A DNA stretch of 20,363 nt from Actinomycetota bacterium (GTDB taxonomy: Bacteria; Actinomycetota; Thermoleophilia; Gaiellales; Gaiellaceae): contig PMXT01000060.1 of NCBI GenBank assembly GCA_003170995.1, positions 1 through 20,363 on the forward strand, given 5' to 3'. Shown piece after piece: positions 7,695-15,783 of this stretch. The notes beneath the pieces are model-generated. The model was not told the DNA's origin, did not search any database, and saw nothing but the letters and a program-made list of their open reading frames with translations. Within the stretch, counting starts at the first letter, position 1. Each line of letters opens with the position of its first letter. The translations under genes and the position numbers were made by a program.

Positions 7695-8396
7695 CTACGG
7701 CGGAGTGCGCCCCGCCGCGACGAAGGCGGCGTGAGTCAGTGGCATGCGCTCGGCGAAGAGGCTCTCTATTGCCTCGGCATAGCGCCGGATCTCGCGTTGC
7801 GCGGTTTCAGCGTTCCTGAGCGAGAGGAAGTTCATCAGCGAGCGCGCGTTGACTGTCCAGAAGAACTCGGTGTAGGCGGCAACGGGCAGCACCGTTCGCG
7901 CCAACTCGCGTGCAACCCCGGCCTCGATCAAACGTCGGTAGGTCGCATAGGCGGCCTCATTCGTCGTCTCGATCTCGGTACGTGCCCTCTGGGCCAGCTC
8001 CGGCTCGACCGCCTCGAAAAAGTAGACGCCAGGCTTCCCCACTTGCTGGCGCACGTCCTCGGCGGCCGGGACATAGAAGTCGCCGCTTGCCTGCGAGTAG
8101 CGCATGCTGAACTCGTTGAACGACGACCAGCGGTGCCTGATCCATTCGCGCATGACGAAGATCGGGCAGCGCACGTGAAAGCGGAAGGAGTTGTGCTCGA
8201 AAGGCGTTCCGTGCCTGTTTCGCAACAAGAACCCGATCAGGCCTTCGTCCTCGGGCTCGATCTCCTCCTTGCGACGAGCGAAGCTGACACGAGCGGCGTT
8301 GACCACCGATAGATCACTCGCCATTGCATCGTCGAGCCGTACGAAGCCGTGATCGAGAACGGGAATCGAGCCTTCGGGAACACCTGACGCGGTCAC
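7695..8396 (-). CDS. thyX: flavin-dependent thymidylate synthase
   Basis: A 233-residue ThyX, which methylates dUMP to dTMP using methylene-tetrahydrofolate, FAD and NADPH. The diagnostic ThyX signature is intact: RHRWSSFNEFSMRY at residues 87-100 (RHRxxSxNExSxRY). Other family elements are VLDHGFVRL near 13-21, VVNAARVSF at 31-39, LLRNRHGTPFEHNSFRFHV at 57-75, and the C-terminal ARSLMNFLSLRNA segment. The start is GTG 8396; no Shine-Dalgarno sequence is present, but TAGACT lies 6 nt upstream, suggesting a leaderless transcript. The downstream ATG at residue 25 would remove the conserved N-terminal strand, so GTG is preferred. Same strand as the YjbQ-like gene, 47 nt downstream of it. Confidence 0.97.
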   Translation of the reverse strand: MTASGVPEGSIPVLDHGFVRLDDAMASDLSVVNAARVSFARRKEEIEPEDEGLIGFLLRNRHGTPFEHNSFRFHVRCPIFVMREWIRHRWSSFNEFSMRYSQASGDFYVPAAEDVRQQVGKPGVYFFEAVEPELAQRARTEIETTNEAAYATYRRLIEAGVARELARTVLPVAAYTEFFWTVNARSLMNFLSLRNAETAQREIRRYAEAIESLFAERMPLTHAAFVAAGRTPP

Positions 8397-8402
8397 GGAG
8401 GC

Positions 8403-8408
8403 AGTCTA
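8403..8408 (-). promoter_or_regulatory. thyX: putative -10 box TAGACT of thyX
   Basis: TAGACT on the minus strand ends 6 nt before the GTG start of thyX, in the 47-nt gap after the YjbQ-like gene. The thyX transcript could therefore begin at its own start codon. No matching -35 hexamer at 17 nt is seen; a TTGACG lies about 33 nt further up, too far to pair with it. Confidence 0.35.
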
Positions 8409-8443
8409 GAGGGCCGAGTGGATGACGCCCGCGAGCGATACCG

Positions 8444-8860
8444 TCAAGGCTTTGCGGGCCTCACGGCTTCCTCTCCTCCGATCAGCGTGAGCCGCCAGTC
8501 GGCCTCGCAACCACCATCGAGGGAGAGTAGAAAGACCCGCTGCCACTCCCCGAGTTGCAGACGACGCGAGGAGAACGGAATCTGATCGCCGCGTGGGCCG
8601 AGCAGAAGAGCGAGCAGTGTCTCACGCTCGGCCTGGTCGCAGGGAACGAGACGGGTGAGCAGAGCCTCGAAATCCTCGAAGATCCCCGATTCCCGCTCGT
8701 TCACACGCACGAAAACGCGTTCCCCGCGCGGTGAAAGAAGCGCGACACCGCTTTCGTACTCGCTCGCGGCGAGCGCGTGCTGAACATCGTTCGTGATGTC
8801 GAGCACCGAGAGCGACGGGAGCGCGGCAGCGATCGAATAGGGAATCTCGATACTCGTCAT
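8444..8860 (-). CDS. divergent YjbQ/UPF0047-like protein lacking the family's conserved histidines
   Basis: A 138-residue protein with the length and strand order of the YjbQ (UPF0047) family: LDITNDVQHALAASEYESGV at the start, VNERESGIFEDFEALLTRLV (family INEN...LL-DL...L-RLVP), then LLALLLGPRGDQIPFSSRRL and LQLGEWQRVFLLSLDG (family L-G-S---PV--GRL-LGTWQ-I-L-E-DG). Normal members carry the motifs HTTAAL and NAHAHL, whose histidines form the metal/active site. Here the first is SPRGERVF and the second is ETLLALLL, so these histidines are gone; the only His left is near residue 28. Some YjbQ proteins can replace thiamine-phosphate synthase; this one probably cannot and may be structural or have a new role. 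Start ATG 8860, no clear Shine-Dalgarno. Confidence 0.75.
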   Translation of the reverse strand: MTSIEIPYSIAAALPSLSVLDITNDVQHALAASEYESGVALLSPRGERVFVRVNERESGIFEDFEALLTRLVPCDQAERETLLALLLGPRGDQIPFSSRRLQLGEWQRVFLLSLDGGCEADWRLTLIGGEEAVRPAKP

Positions 8861-8968
8861 TTATCTCGAGGCACCAGCGAGGGCTTGCTCGAAGAATGGG
8901 TTGAGAGCCTAATGAATTCTGATACTCGTAGCGCGGTTCGCGAAACCGATGAGAGTGGTGACGAACGA

Positions 8969-10306
8969 CTAGCGTCGCATCAACTCGGCGAGATGGAAGG
9001 TCAGATCGAGCGATTGGCGCGCGTTCAGGCGTGGATCGCAAAGCGTCTGATAGGCCTCTTCGAGCTTCTCTTCCGAAAGCTTCTCGCCGCCGCCAAGGCA
9101 TTCGGTCACGTCGCCGCCAGTGATCTCCAGGTGCACGCCGCCGGGCCACGTGCCCTCGGCGGCGTGGGCGGCAAAGAAGCCCTTGATCTCGGCCATGATG
9201 TCGGTAAAGCGGCGCGTCTTCCGGCCGCTATCGGTTGTGAAGGTGTTGGCGTGCATCGGGTCGCAGATCCAGACGACCGGGTGACCGGAGTCGCGCACCG
9301 CGGCCAGAATCGGACGCAGCGTCTGCTCGATCTCTTCGGCACCCATGCGCGCGATCAGGGTGAGCCGGCCGGGAATCTTTTCGGGATCGAGTCGCTCGCA
9401 GAGCTCGAGCACCTGCTCGGAGGTCGCGCTTGGACCTAGCTTGACTCCGACCGGGTTGTTCACGCCCGAGAAGAACTCGACGTGGGCTCCATCCGGCTGG
9501 CGCGTACGCTCACCGATCCAGAGCATGTGCGCCGAGCAGTCGTACCAGTCGCCGGTGAGCGAGTCACGGCGCGTGAGCGCCTCCTCGTAATCGAGCAGCA
9601 AGCCCTCGTGGCAGGTCCAGATGTCGACCTGGTGCAGGGCGGAGTTGTGCATGTCCACGCCGCAAGCAGCCATGAAGGCGAGCGCGCGGTCGATCTCGCT
9701 GGCTATCTGCTCGTAGCGCCGGCCCTCGGGCGAGGCCGTTACGAACTCCTGGTTCCAGACGTGCACCTGCGAGAGATCGGCGAAGCCGCCCTTGGCAAAA
9801 GCGCGCACTAAGTTGAGCGTCGAAGCAGCCTGGTTGTAGGCCCTGAGCATGCGGGCCGGGTCGGGAACGCGCGCCTCGGCCGTCTCCTCCTCGCTGTTGA
9901 CCATGTGGCCGCGGAAGGAGGGGATCTCGAGATCTCCGATTTTCTCGGTCGGCGAGGAGCGCGGCTTCACGAACTGCCCAGCCATGCGCCCAATGCGCAC
10001 CACGGGGACGCTGGCCGCGTAGGTCATGACAGCCGACATCTGCAGGATCACCTTCAGGCGCTCGCGAATCGCGATCGCCGAGTGCTCGTGGAAAGACTCC
10101 GCGCAATCGCCGGCTTGCAGGCAAAAAGCCTTGCCGACGGCAACCTGAGCGAGCGCATCCCGCAAGCGGCGGGCCTCCCCCGCAAACACGAGCGGCGGTT
10201 GGGAGCGCACCTCTTCGACAACCTCGTCTGCAAGCTCACGGCTGGGCCAGTCCGGCTGCTGCGCCGCGGGGAAGTTCCGCCAGGAGGAGGGCTGCCAGGT
10301 CGCCAT
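8969..10306 (-). CDS. class II 3-deoxy-D-arabino-heptulosonate 7-phosphate synthase
   Basis: A 445-residue class II (plant/mycobacterial type) DAHP synthase that condenses phosphoenolpyruvate with erythrose 4-phosphate, the first step of the shikimate pathway. Conserved runs: FCLQAGDCAESF at 61-72 (Cys68 is the expected metal ligand), RIGRMAGQFVKPRSS at 104-118, FRGHMVN at 131-137, then YDCSAHMLWIGERTRQ, HVEFFSGVNNPVGVKLGP, LIARMGAEEIEQTLRP, VVWICDPMHANTF, and GGVHLEITGGDVTECLGGGE near the C-terminus. Length is normal for the class. ATG 10306 lacks a Shine-Dalgarno sequence; TAACGT lies 8 nt upstream. Divergent from the PfkB kinase gene across 86 nt, and followed after 108 nt by the YjbQ-like gene on the same strand. 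Confidence 0.97.
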   Translation of the reverse strand: MATWQPSSWRNFPAAQQPDWPSRELADEVVEEVRSQPPLVFAGEARRLRDALAQVAVGKAFCLQAGDCAESFHEHSAIAIRERLKVILQMSAVMTYAASVPVVRIGRMAGQFVKPRSSPTEKIGDLEIPSFRGHMVNSEEETAEARVPDPARMLRAYNQAASTLNLVRAFAKGGFADLSQVHVWNQEFVTASPEGRRYEQIASEIDRALAFMAACGVDMHNSALHQVDIWTCHEGLLLDYEEALTRRDSLTGDWYDCSAHMLWIGERTRQPDGAHVEFFSGVNNPVGVKLGPSATSEQVLELCERLDPEKIPGRLTLIARMGAEEIEQTLRPILAAVRDSGHPVVWICDPMHANTFTTDSGRKTRRFTDIMAEIKGFFAAHAAEGTWPGGVHLEITGGDVTECLGGGEKLSEEKLEEAYQTLCDPRLNARQSLDLTFHLAELMRR

Positions 10307-10392
10307 ATCTTCATACGTTACTGATGGGCGCCATTCCTCGTAGCGCCCGTTCGCGTCGTGCGCGGGGCGAGGCGTCGATAGGCTTGTGACTG

Positions 10393-11331
<939 letters not shown>

Positions 11332-11495
11332 TCGCGCTTGGCGCATCGCCTCGCCCCGAGCACAACGTACGCCCGCGCCGATCTCTGCGGCATCGACCGC
11401 GCGCGAATCGGTAGAAATCGCTTTCCCCGGCAGACTTCGCTTCTGCGACGCTCGGGACCCGCGAGTTTGATTTTTCGCATGTTCAGGAAAGAACC

Positions 11496-11750
11496 GTGCT
11501 TGCCGACTACCAAAGCAACATGACGCTGAAAGAGCTCAACTACCGCGCCGGCGACGGCATCGAGGTATCGCTCCTCTGGAGCCCGGAGTCGGGCCAGCTC
11601 GCTGTCGTCGTTGTCGACGAGGCGATCGGCGAGGAGTTCGCCATGGAAGTCGAGCCGAGCGAGGCGATGGAGGTTTTCCATCACCCCTTCGCCTACGCGG
11701 GCAAGCGCCACCTCGAGTTCAAGCGCCCGCTGATTCCTCAGGCCGCCTGA
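11496..11750 (+). CDS. small conserved-looking protein of unknown function
   Basis: An 84-residue acidic protein, not recognised as a named family. It reads as a compact beta-rich domain: KELNYRAGDGIEVSLLWSPE, then LAVVVVDEAIGEEFAMEVEP, then AMEVFHHPFAYAGKR. The patterned alternation and the FHHPFAYA element suggest a real fold that is probably conserved among relatives. GTG 11496 is chosen because AGGAAAG lies 4 nt upstream; the ATG at 11520 has no such site. It lies downstream of the PfkB kinase on the same strand but is separated by 164 nt, so it may have its own promoter. Convergent with the CAP-domain gene. Confidence 0.7.
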   Translation: MLADYQSNMTLKELNYRAGDGIEVSLLWSPESGQLAVVVVDEAIGEEFAMEVEPSEAMEVFHHPFAYAGKRHLEFKRPLIPQAA

Positions 11751-11789
11751 CAGATCACGCTGGCGAGGTTTCGCGCCGGGCGAATACGG

Positions 11790-12500
11790 CTAGTCCGCGC
11801 CGAACTGGTTAACCCAGATAGTCACGTGCGAGTACTCGCCGACGCGGGCCGCCGTCATCACGGCTATCCCCTCGCTATGCCAACCCGGTTGGAAGAGGTT
11901 GTCGCGATGCTCCGACGAGTTGAGCCAGCCGTCGAGTGCCACGCGTGGCGCTCCCAGGCGCCCCTCGCCGAGGTACAGATTCTCGCCCCAAGAGCCGTAG
12001 TAGTTGGCCGCTCGAACGTCGGCGGCTGGGTCGTCGCCGCAAGCGTTGTGCGCGAACTCGTTGCAGCGCACGATCTTGCCAGCCTTTTTCAGGGAGGTGC
12101 CGTTCAGTAACGGGACCGTGTCCAGAGTCGGGAGACCGCGGCGCTTCCTCGCGTAGTTGATGAGGCAAACCATGACGTCCGCCTGCTGGTTCAGTGGAAG
12201 ATCGGTTCGCTCGCCGCCAGGGCAGGTCGACTCGCTTGCGAGATAGCTCTTCCAGGGATCGTTCGCCGGATAGAGCGAGCCCTTGCGGATCGTCAGCGCT
12301 GGCAGCCCCGGAAGGATCGAGAACTTGATGTCGGCGACGCGAGACTGCGACGACATCGCTTTCTCGCTGAGGCGCACCAACTTCACCCCGACGAGGGTGA
12401 TCAGGAAGATAGAGAGCACGACTAGTAGGACGATGCTGTTGAGACGCGATCGCCGCGAAGGCGCGCTGGGCTGGCGCCAGTTTGGCTCGGGAATGCCCAC
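11790..12500 (-). CDS. membrane-anchored CAP (SCP/PR1) domain protein
   Basis: A protein of 236 residues from GTG 12500. One hydrophobic helix at about 22-43 (SIVLLVVLSIFLITLVGVKL) follows a short basic N-terminus, so the rest should be exported and tethered. The CAP domain spans about 108-236: VCLINYARKRRGLPTL, FAHNACGDDPA (His151), YGSWGENLYLGEG (Glu173), DGWLNSSEHRDNLF (Glu197, His198), and the closing VTIWVNQFG. These are the four cavity residues of the family. Bacterial CAP proteins are secreted, with mostly unknown ligands. GTG 12500 has AAGG 6 nt upstream; the frame remains open to a TTG at 12608, but those extra 36 residues look non-coding. Divergent from the NlpC/P60 gene, so both may serve the envelope. 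Confidence 0.88.
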   Translation of the reverse strand: MGIPEPNWRQPSAPSRRSRLNSIVLLVVLSIFLITLVGVKLVRLSEKAMSSQSRVADIKFSILPGLPALTIRKGSLYPANDPWKSYLASESTCPGGERTDLPLNQQADVMVCLINYARKRRGLPTLDTVPLLNGTSLKKAGKIVRCNEFAHNACGDDPAADVRAANYYGSWGENLYLGEGRLGAPRVALDGWLNSSEHRDNLFQPGWHSEGIAVMTAARVGEYSHVTIWVNQFGAD

Positions 12501-12851
12501 GATCGGCCTTGCTATCGACCGGCGACCCCAGTGAGTTGACCCTCGGGAGGAGGCTTGCAACACGGCCTGGGGCCTATTTCGGCAGGGATGTACGGCCGAG
12601 GCCGTCAAGCCGTGGCTGCCAGAGTGCTTCGTTTTGAGGCGAGTTCAAAAGGCCGCAGGGTTGTGAAGGCGCACTGGTAGTGCGGTTAGCGGCCCCGCAG
12701 GTGTTGGCGTCGCGGATCGGCCGCCTCGGGCGTGCAGGCCTGGTGAAATAGGCTCTTTAGCGATTCGAAAGGGATCGCAAGACGTCGACGGGAATGGCTG
12801 GCTGGCGGTGGCTGATTCAAGCCCAACTCCCCTGATGCCGATCAAATGTAA

Positions 12852-14003
12852 GTGCGACGCCGCAACTTCCGCTTTCGCTTGCTGGTTCTGCTCGCCTGCG
12901 CGGGCGCCGCGGTCATGGTCGCTGCCGCCGCCGGGGCAAAACAGAGCACGACCAGCTGGGCGCTGCCGCAAATCCGAACGGTTGTCGCGCACGGCCTCAT
13001 GGCCAGTAGCGTCGGCTCGTTCAAACCGAATGCCCACCTGACCCGGACGGAGCTGAACGAACTGGTACCCGCACTGCCGACCGATGCCGTCGTCTGGTCC
13101 GATTCTGGCGACGACCCGACAACCGATTCGACCACCACGACCGGCTCTACGACAACTACTACGACGACGAGTGGATCTCCGCCCGGCTCACCGCGATCCG
13201 GCGCCTCGGTGACCGTCAGCGCATTCGACACGGCGCTTGTCAGTCAGCTCGGGCTGAGCAAAGCCGCTACTCGCTTCCGCCTAGCCGCCCGCCAAGCCGG
13301 TCTCTCACCTCCCAAGCGCTTCGGCACCGAGACGGTCGCCCGCCTGCTCGGGCTGCGGATAAACCACCCAGCCAGTCAAGACACGCTCGAGCTGTTGCCT
13401 TCCAGCCCGATCACACGCGCCGAGACAGCGTATTCGATCGCACAGGTGCTCACGTTCACAGGAGAAGAGACGCAGTGGGTCGAGGACACCTCGCACGAGC
13501 TCTCCCTGCCGACGCTCAGCGGTTGGCAGAAGCGCATTCTCAACTACGCCGTTAGCTTCATCGGCTACCCCTACATCTGGGGCGGAACGAGCCCGGTGAC
13601 ACAGACCTTATTTGGCCGCACAGTCCCCGGCGGCTTCGATTGCTCGGGCTTCGTCTGGCGCGTCTACAAGCTGCACACCTATTCCGGCGGCAAGCAGCTG
13701 AGCTCGACGATCCGCGGCCGCACGACCTACGTGATGTCGGGCGAGGTCGGGCGCTCCAAGCGCATCTCCTTCGGCGCGCTCGAGCCCGGCGACGTGCTCT
13801 TCTTCGGCAGTAAGGGCACGCGCTCCAAGCCCGGGCAGATCTACCACACGGCGATCTACCTCGGCGGCGGCTGGCTGATCCAGTCGTCCGGAAACGGCGT
13901 CGATTTGGCCCCCCTAGAAGGTTGGTACCAGAGCCACTTCGCCTGGGCCCGGCGCCCGCTAGCAGAAGCCGGGCTCGAGAACGTTTACGCGGTCACCGGT
14001 TAG
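12852..14003 (+). CDS. secreted NlpC/P60 peptidoglycan hydrolase with SLH-like segments
   Basis: A 383-residue exported protein. Residues 1-28 are a signal peptide (basic RRRNFRFR, then hydrophobic LLVLLACAGAAVMVAAAAGA). Two regions resemble S-layer-homology repeats: about 34-70 (LPQIRTVVAHGLM...LTRTELNELV) and about 130-200, ending SPITRAETAYSIAQVL. A Thr/Ser-rich linker (about 88-120) sits between them. The C-terminal NlpC/P60 domain (about 225-380) has AVSFIGYPYIWGGTSP, the catalytic Cys264 in GGFDCSGFVWRVY, and His332 in YHTAIYLGGGWLIQ, the Cys-His pair of the family that cleaves D-Glu-linked stem-peptide bonds. GTG 12852 has no Shine-Dalgarno sequence and is preceded by an ATG-TAA pair at 12846-12851. 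Confidence 0.92.
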   Translation: MRRRNFRFRLLVLLACAGAAVMVAAAAGAKQSTTSWALPQIRTVVAHGLMASSVGSFKPNAHLTRTELNELVPALPTDAVVWSDSGDDPTTDSTTTTGSTTTTTTTSGSPPGSPRSGASVTVSAFDTALVSQLGLSKAATRFRLAARQAGLSPPKRFGTETVARLLGLRINHPASQDTLELLPSSPITRAETAYSIAQVLTFTGEETQWVEDTSHELSLPTLSGWQKRILNYAVSFIGYPYIWGGTSPVTQTLFGRTVPGGFDCSGFVWRVYKLHTYSGGKQLSSTIRGRTTYVMSGEVGRSKRISFGALEPGDVLFFGSKGTRSKPGQIYHTAIYLGGGWLIQSSGNGVDLAPLEGWYQSHFAWARRPLAEAGLENVYAVTG

Positions 14004-14049
14004 TGGTCTCTGCTCGACGGCCGATCTGGATCCGCGTACGAAAACCGAC

Positions 14050-14366
14050 AACAAGCTGCACGACGCAGCAAATCGCGTCGTGACTTCGATGATGGTCGGT
14101 GATGATCACGAGCCGATCTACTCGGATCAGGAGCGCGCCGATGCGATGGCGACGGCACGGGAAATGCTCAACAGTTATCTGGCCTCCCCGGCGAACGGCC
14201 GGTAGCGGCCGATGTTCTCGCCGAAGCGCTCGACCCGTTCCCCCAGTGGCCGAAGGATCCAGAACGCGATCAGGGCGAGTTCGGGATCCGCCTAAACGCG
14301 CTCGAAATGGCTAGATATCAGTACGGTGGGGACTGGGATTCGCCGGCGGATTTGCGACCGAGATAG
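14050..14366 (+). pseudogene. frameshifted remnant of an unrecognised gene
   Basis: Two coding-like stretches lie in different frames. The first, ending at TAG 14203-14205, reads KLHDAANRVVTSMMVGDDHE, then PIYSDQERADAMATAREMLN. The second, in another frame and ending at TAG 14364-14366, reads DVLAEALDPFPQWPKDPERD, then FGIRLNALEMARYQYGGDWD. Both have the composition of real protein and neither has a supported start (a lone ATG at 14089 would give 38 residues; the second frame opens at a stop near 14104 with no start). A single frameshift between about 14180 and 14205 would join them into one product of about 100 residues. I do not recognise the family. The second stop codon abuts the tRNA-Thr-like remnant at 14366, which places this fragment at the edge of the presumed integration scar. 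Confidence 0.45.
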
Positions 14367-14431
14367 CCGACGCGCGGATTCGAACTGTTGACTCCTTCTA
14401 GACGAGTGCCAGTTCTACCGTTACGGCTCGT
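14366..14431 (-). pseudogene. degenerate tRNA-Thr-like sequence
   Basis: Read on the minus strand, the last 20 nt (TTCGAATCC then GCGCGTCGGC) match the T-loop and acceptor end of the intact tRNA-Thr at 17602-17673. Further 5' the similarity continues but decays. The loop CTCGTCT aligns with the anticodon loop CTCGTAA of the intact gene, but the flanking stem bases no longer pair, and no 5' acceptor strand complementary to CGTCGGC is present. I read it as a dead tRNA-Thr(CGU) copy or an attachment-site duplicate. Confidence 0.6.
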
Positions 14432-14489
14432 TTCGTCTCGTATCGCGGAATGACCCAGGTCGCCTCTCTGCGTACGCATCTCTATGGAC

Positions 14490-14495
14490 TATGAT
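14490..14495 (+). promoter_or_regulatory. putative -10 box TATGAT of the lipoprotein gene
   Basis: TATGAT, one mismatch from the TATAAT consensus, lies 7 nt before ATG 14503. It overlaps the alternative ATG at 14491, which argues for 14503 as the real start and for a leaderless mRNA. No strong -35 element is visible upstream. Confidence 0.4.
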
Positions 14496-14502
14496 TTTCG
14501 CG

Positions 14503-14991
14503 ATGCGACTGCGGCCAGCCCTCTTGCTCATCCTGAGTTGTCTCCTTATCGCCGGGTGCGGTGGTTCCGGTAGCTCCAAGCCCACAACGACGACACCGAC
14601 CGAGAACGTCGGCGACTTCTTCAAACGATATATCGGTTACGAGCTAAACGGTCAGTACGCCCAGGCGTGGAAGATCCTCCACCCTGGACAGCAGAAGCTC
14701 GTTCACCGTAACGCGTACGTCAAATGCCAACGCAAGAAAACGAATTCAGTTGCTGGAATCAAACTGAAGTCGGTGAAGGTTCTCGAAGTTTCTGGCGCTC
14801 CCACCAGCAATATCGGAGTACCTCAGAAGACCTACGAGGCCGTCACGATGAAGATCACTCTCGAGAAGAACGGGGTAAAGCAGCCCTCCTCTACCGTTAC
14901 CTACCACGCGATCGCGATCGATGGCCACTGGGTCTGGCTGCTCAGGTCGACTGCCGTCGCGGTGTACCTGTCGGGCGCCTGCCCAGCCTAG
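14503..14991 (+). CDS. putative lipoprotein of unknown function
   Basis: A protein of 162 residues from ATG 14503 (166 if ATG 14491 is used). The N-terminus is a classical lipoprotein signal: MRLRPALLLILSCLLIAGC with the lipobox LIAGC and the modified Cys19, followed by a Gly/Ser/Thr-rich tether. The mature domain has VGDFFKRYIGYELNGQYAQA, WKILHPGQQKLVHRNAYVKC, and later strands KTYEAVTMKITLEKNGVKQ and HAIAIDGHWVWLL. This resembles the small NTF2-like/DUF4878 type of exported domain, though I cannot assign it with certainty. Two cysteines (about 73 and 160) could form a disulfide. It lies inside the suspected integration scar and ends in a hairpin that overlaps its stop codon. Confidence 0.8.
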   Translation: MRLRPALLLILSCLLIAGCGGSGSSKPTTTTPTENVGDFFKRYIGYELNGQYAQAWKILHPGQQKLVHRNAYVKCQRKKTNSVAGIKLKSVKVLEVSGAPTSNIGVPQKTYEAVTMKITLEKNGVKQPSSTVTYHAIAIDGHWVWLLRSTAVAVYLSGACPA

Positions 14992-15007
14992 ACGACTAGC
15001 CGGGCAG
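14979..15007 (+). terminator. hairpin at the end of the lipoprotein gene
   Basis: CTGCCC (14979-14984) pairs with GGGCAG (15002-15007), and inside it CTAG/CTAG pairs around loop ACGA (14988-14999). The structure overlaps the TAG stop of the lipoprotein gene. No T-tract follows. Confidence 0.45.
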
Positions 15008-15019
15008 CAACCGGTGTTA

Positions 15020-15038
15020 GGAACCGACGTTAGGTTCC
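15020..15038. terminator. second hairpin after the lipoprotein gene
   Basis: A perfect 6-bp inverted repeat GGAACC/GGTTCC with loop GACGTTA, 12 nt after the preceding hairpin. It lies between the lipoprotein gene (+) and the recombinase remnant (-) and could end transcription from either side. Confidence 0.4.
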
Positions 15039-15240
15039 CCGCCGCCGCTTTTTGCATGGCTGGGGTTGCATGCGAGCTCGTATCGAGCGTGATCGTGATC
15101 AAAGAGCGGCCGAGACGCTCCGAAACGACTTTCGGGCGAACGTCGGCAACAAGCGCGAGCGGGTAGAAGACGAGGTCTTTGCCCTCGTGGGCATCTCCGG
15201 GCAGTGCGTATGGGTCTCTGCCGACCTTCGTCCTGGCCAC
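15031..15240 (-). pseudogene. decayed C-terminal end of a tyrosine recombinase/phage-type integrase
   Basis: The minus-strand frame from GTG 15240 reads LALVADVRPKVVSERLGRSL, then ITITLDTSSHATPAMQKAAA. This is the C-terminal hallmark of tyrosine recombinases (HATL-L-AGVHPKVVSERLGHSS-ITLDTYSH--P-MQ-EAA), which cut and join DNA at attachment sites. The catalytic His of LGHS is replaced by Arg (codon 15106-15108), the nucleophilic Tyr of LDTYSH by Ser (codon 15076-15078), and the upstream LRHTHATL box with the catalytic Arg is deleted. No matching N-terminal part can be found in 15241-15410. It is therefore an inactive fragment. It lies between tRNA-Thr-like repeats, the usual address of such enzymes. 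Confidence 0.7.
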
Positions 15241-15410
15241 AGCTCACACACGCGCCGCACCGGCTCGGTTCAGAGCCGTGCAGCCGGTCCGGCCGCACGG
15301 CGTCAGGCGCCTCCCGCCTGCCCGACCAACCTCCCGGTCGTCGAGGTTACCGGTACGATCGGAGCCCGAGGCCAACTCCTCGAAATCTCGCCCTTTCGCT
15401 TGGGTTTGTG

Positions 15411-15761
15411 ATGACGGCTCTGGATATCTTCGTTCTCATCAGTGGCACCTTCAGCGTGCTTTCGGTTCTCCCGCTCATGTATCTCGCTGTGCGGAGCGTT
15501 CGCGACGCCAAGGATCTCCGCAGAATCCAGTACGAACTTGCTGGCCTTGTTACCGAGTCCAAGGAGATCAGCGAAGAGGTGCACGAGCTCCAACGCGAGA
15601 TCCAGAGCGACCAACGAGACGCGAAGACCGACGGCGAGCACACCCTGCGCACGGTTGAACGCGTCAGTGAAACCGTTGAGCAGGTCAGTTCTGCGGTCGA
15701 GCAGGTCAACGAAGCAGTCACGGCCGAGGCGGCTGCGCCCCGCCGCGGCGACAGCCACTAA
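15411..15761 (+). CDS. small membrane protein with a coiled-coil tail
   Basis: A 116-residue protein, family not recognised. Residues 5-27 form one hydrophobic helix (IFVLISGTFSVLSVLPLMYL). The remainder is charged and helical, with heptad-like repeats: RRIQYELAGLVTESKEISEE, VHELQREIQSDQ, then VERVSETVEQVSSAVEQVNE, in which SETVEQVS and SSAVEQVN repeat with a 7-residue period. Such a layout fits a membrane-anchored coiled coil, as in accessory or scaffold proteins. ATG 15411 directly follows a GTG and has no Shine-Dalgarno sequence; the frame is open upstream but without coding character. It lies inside the suspected integration scar and is followed by a dispersed repeat. Confidence 0.65.
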   Translation: MTALDIFVLISGTFSVLSVLPLMYLAVRSVRDAKDLRRIQYELAGLVTESKEISEEVHELQREIQSDQRDAKTDGEHTLRTVERVSETVEQVSSAVEQVNEAVTAEAAAPRRGDSH

Positions 15762-15783
15762 GAACTCGAATCAAAAAGAAGCA

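Noticed and set aside
12501..12608. TTG-initiated N-terminal extension of the CAP-domain protein
   Set aside because: The extra 36 residues lack coding character and the TTG has no ribosome-binding site; GTG 12500 is better placed before the membrane helix.
12609..12851. Possible riboswitch (for example c-di-AMP type) upstream of the NlpC/P60 gene
   Set aside because: Such elements often precede wall hydrolase genes in actinobacteria, but I could not line up the conserved motifs or a convincing multi-stem fold here.
14746..15030. Continuation of the recombinase frame beyond 15031 into the lipoprotein gene
   Set aside because: Similarity to integrases ends near the MQKAAA segment; the rest is antisense to the lipoprotein gene.
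15052..15411. Plus-strand 119-codon frame between the lipoprotein and coiled-coil genes
   Set aside because: Its first part is antisense to the recognisable recombinase remnant and its remainder is low-complexity; no ribosome-binding site.
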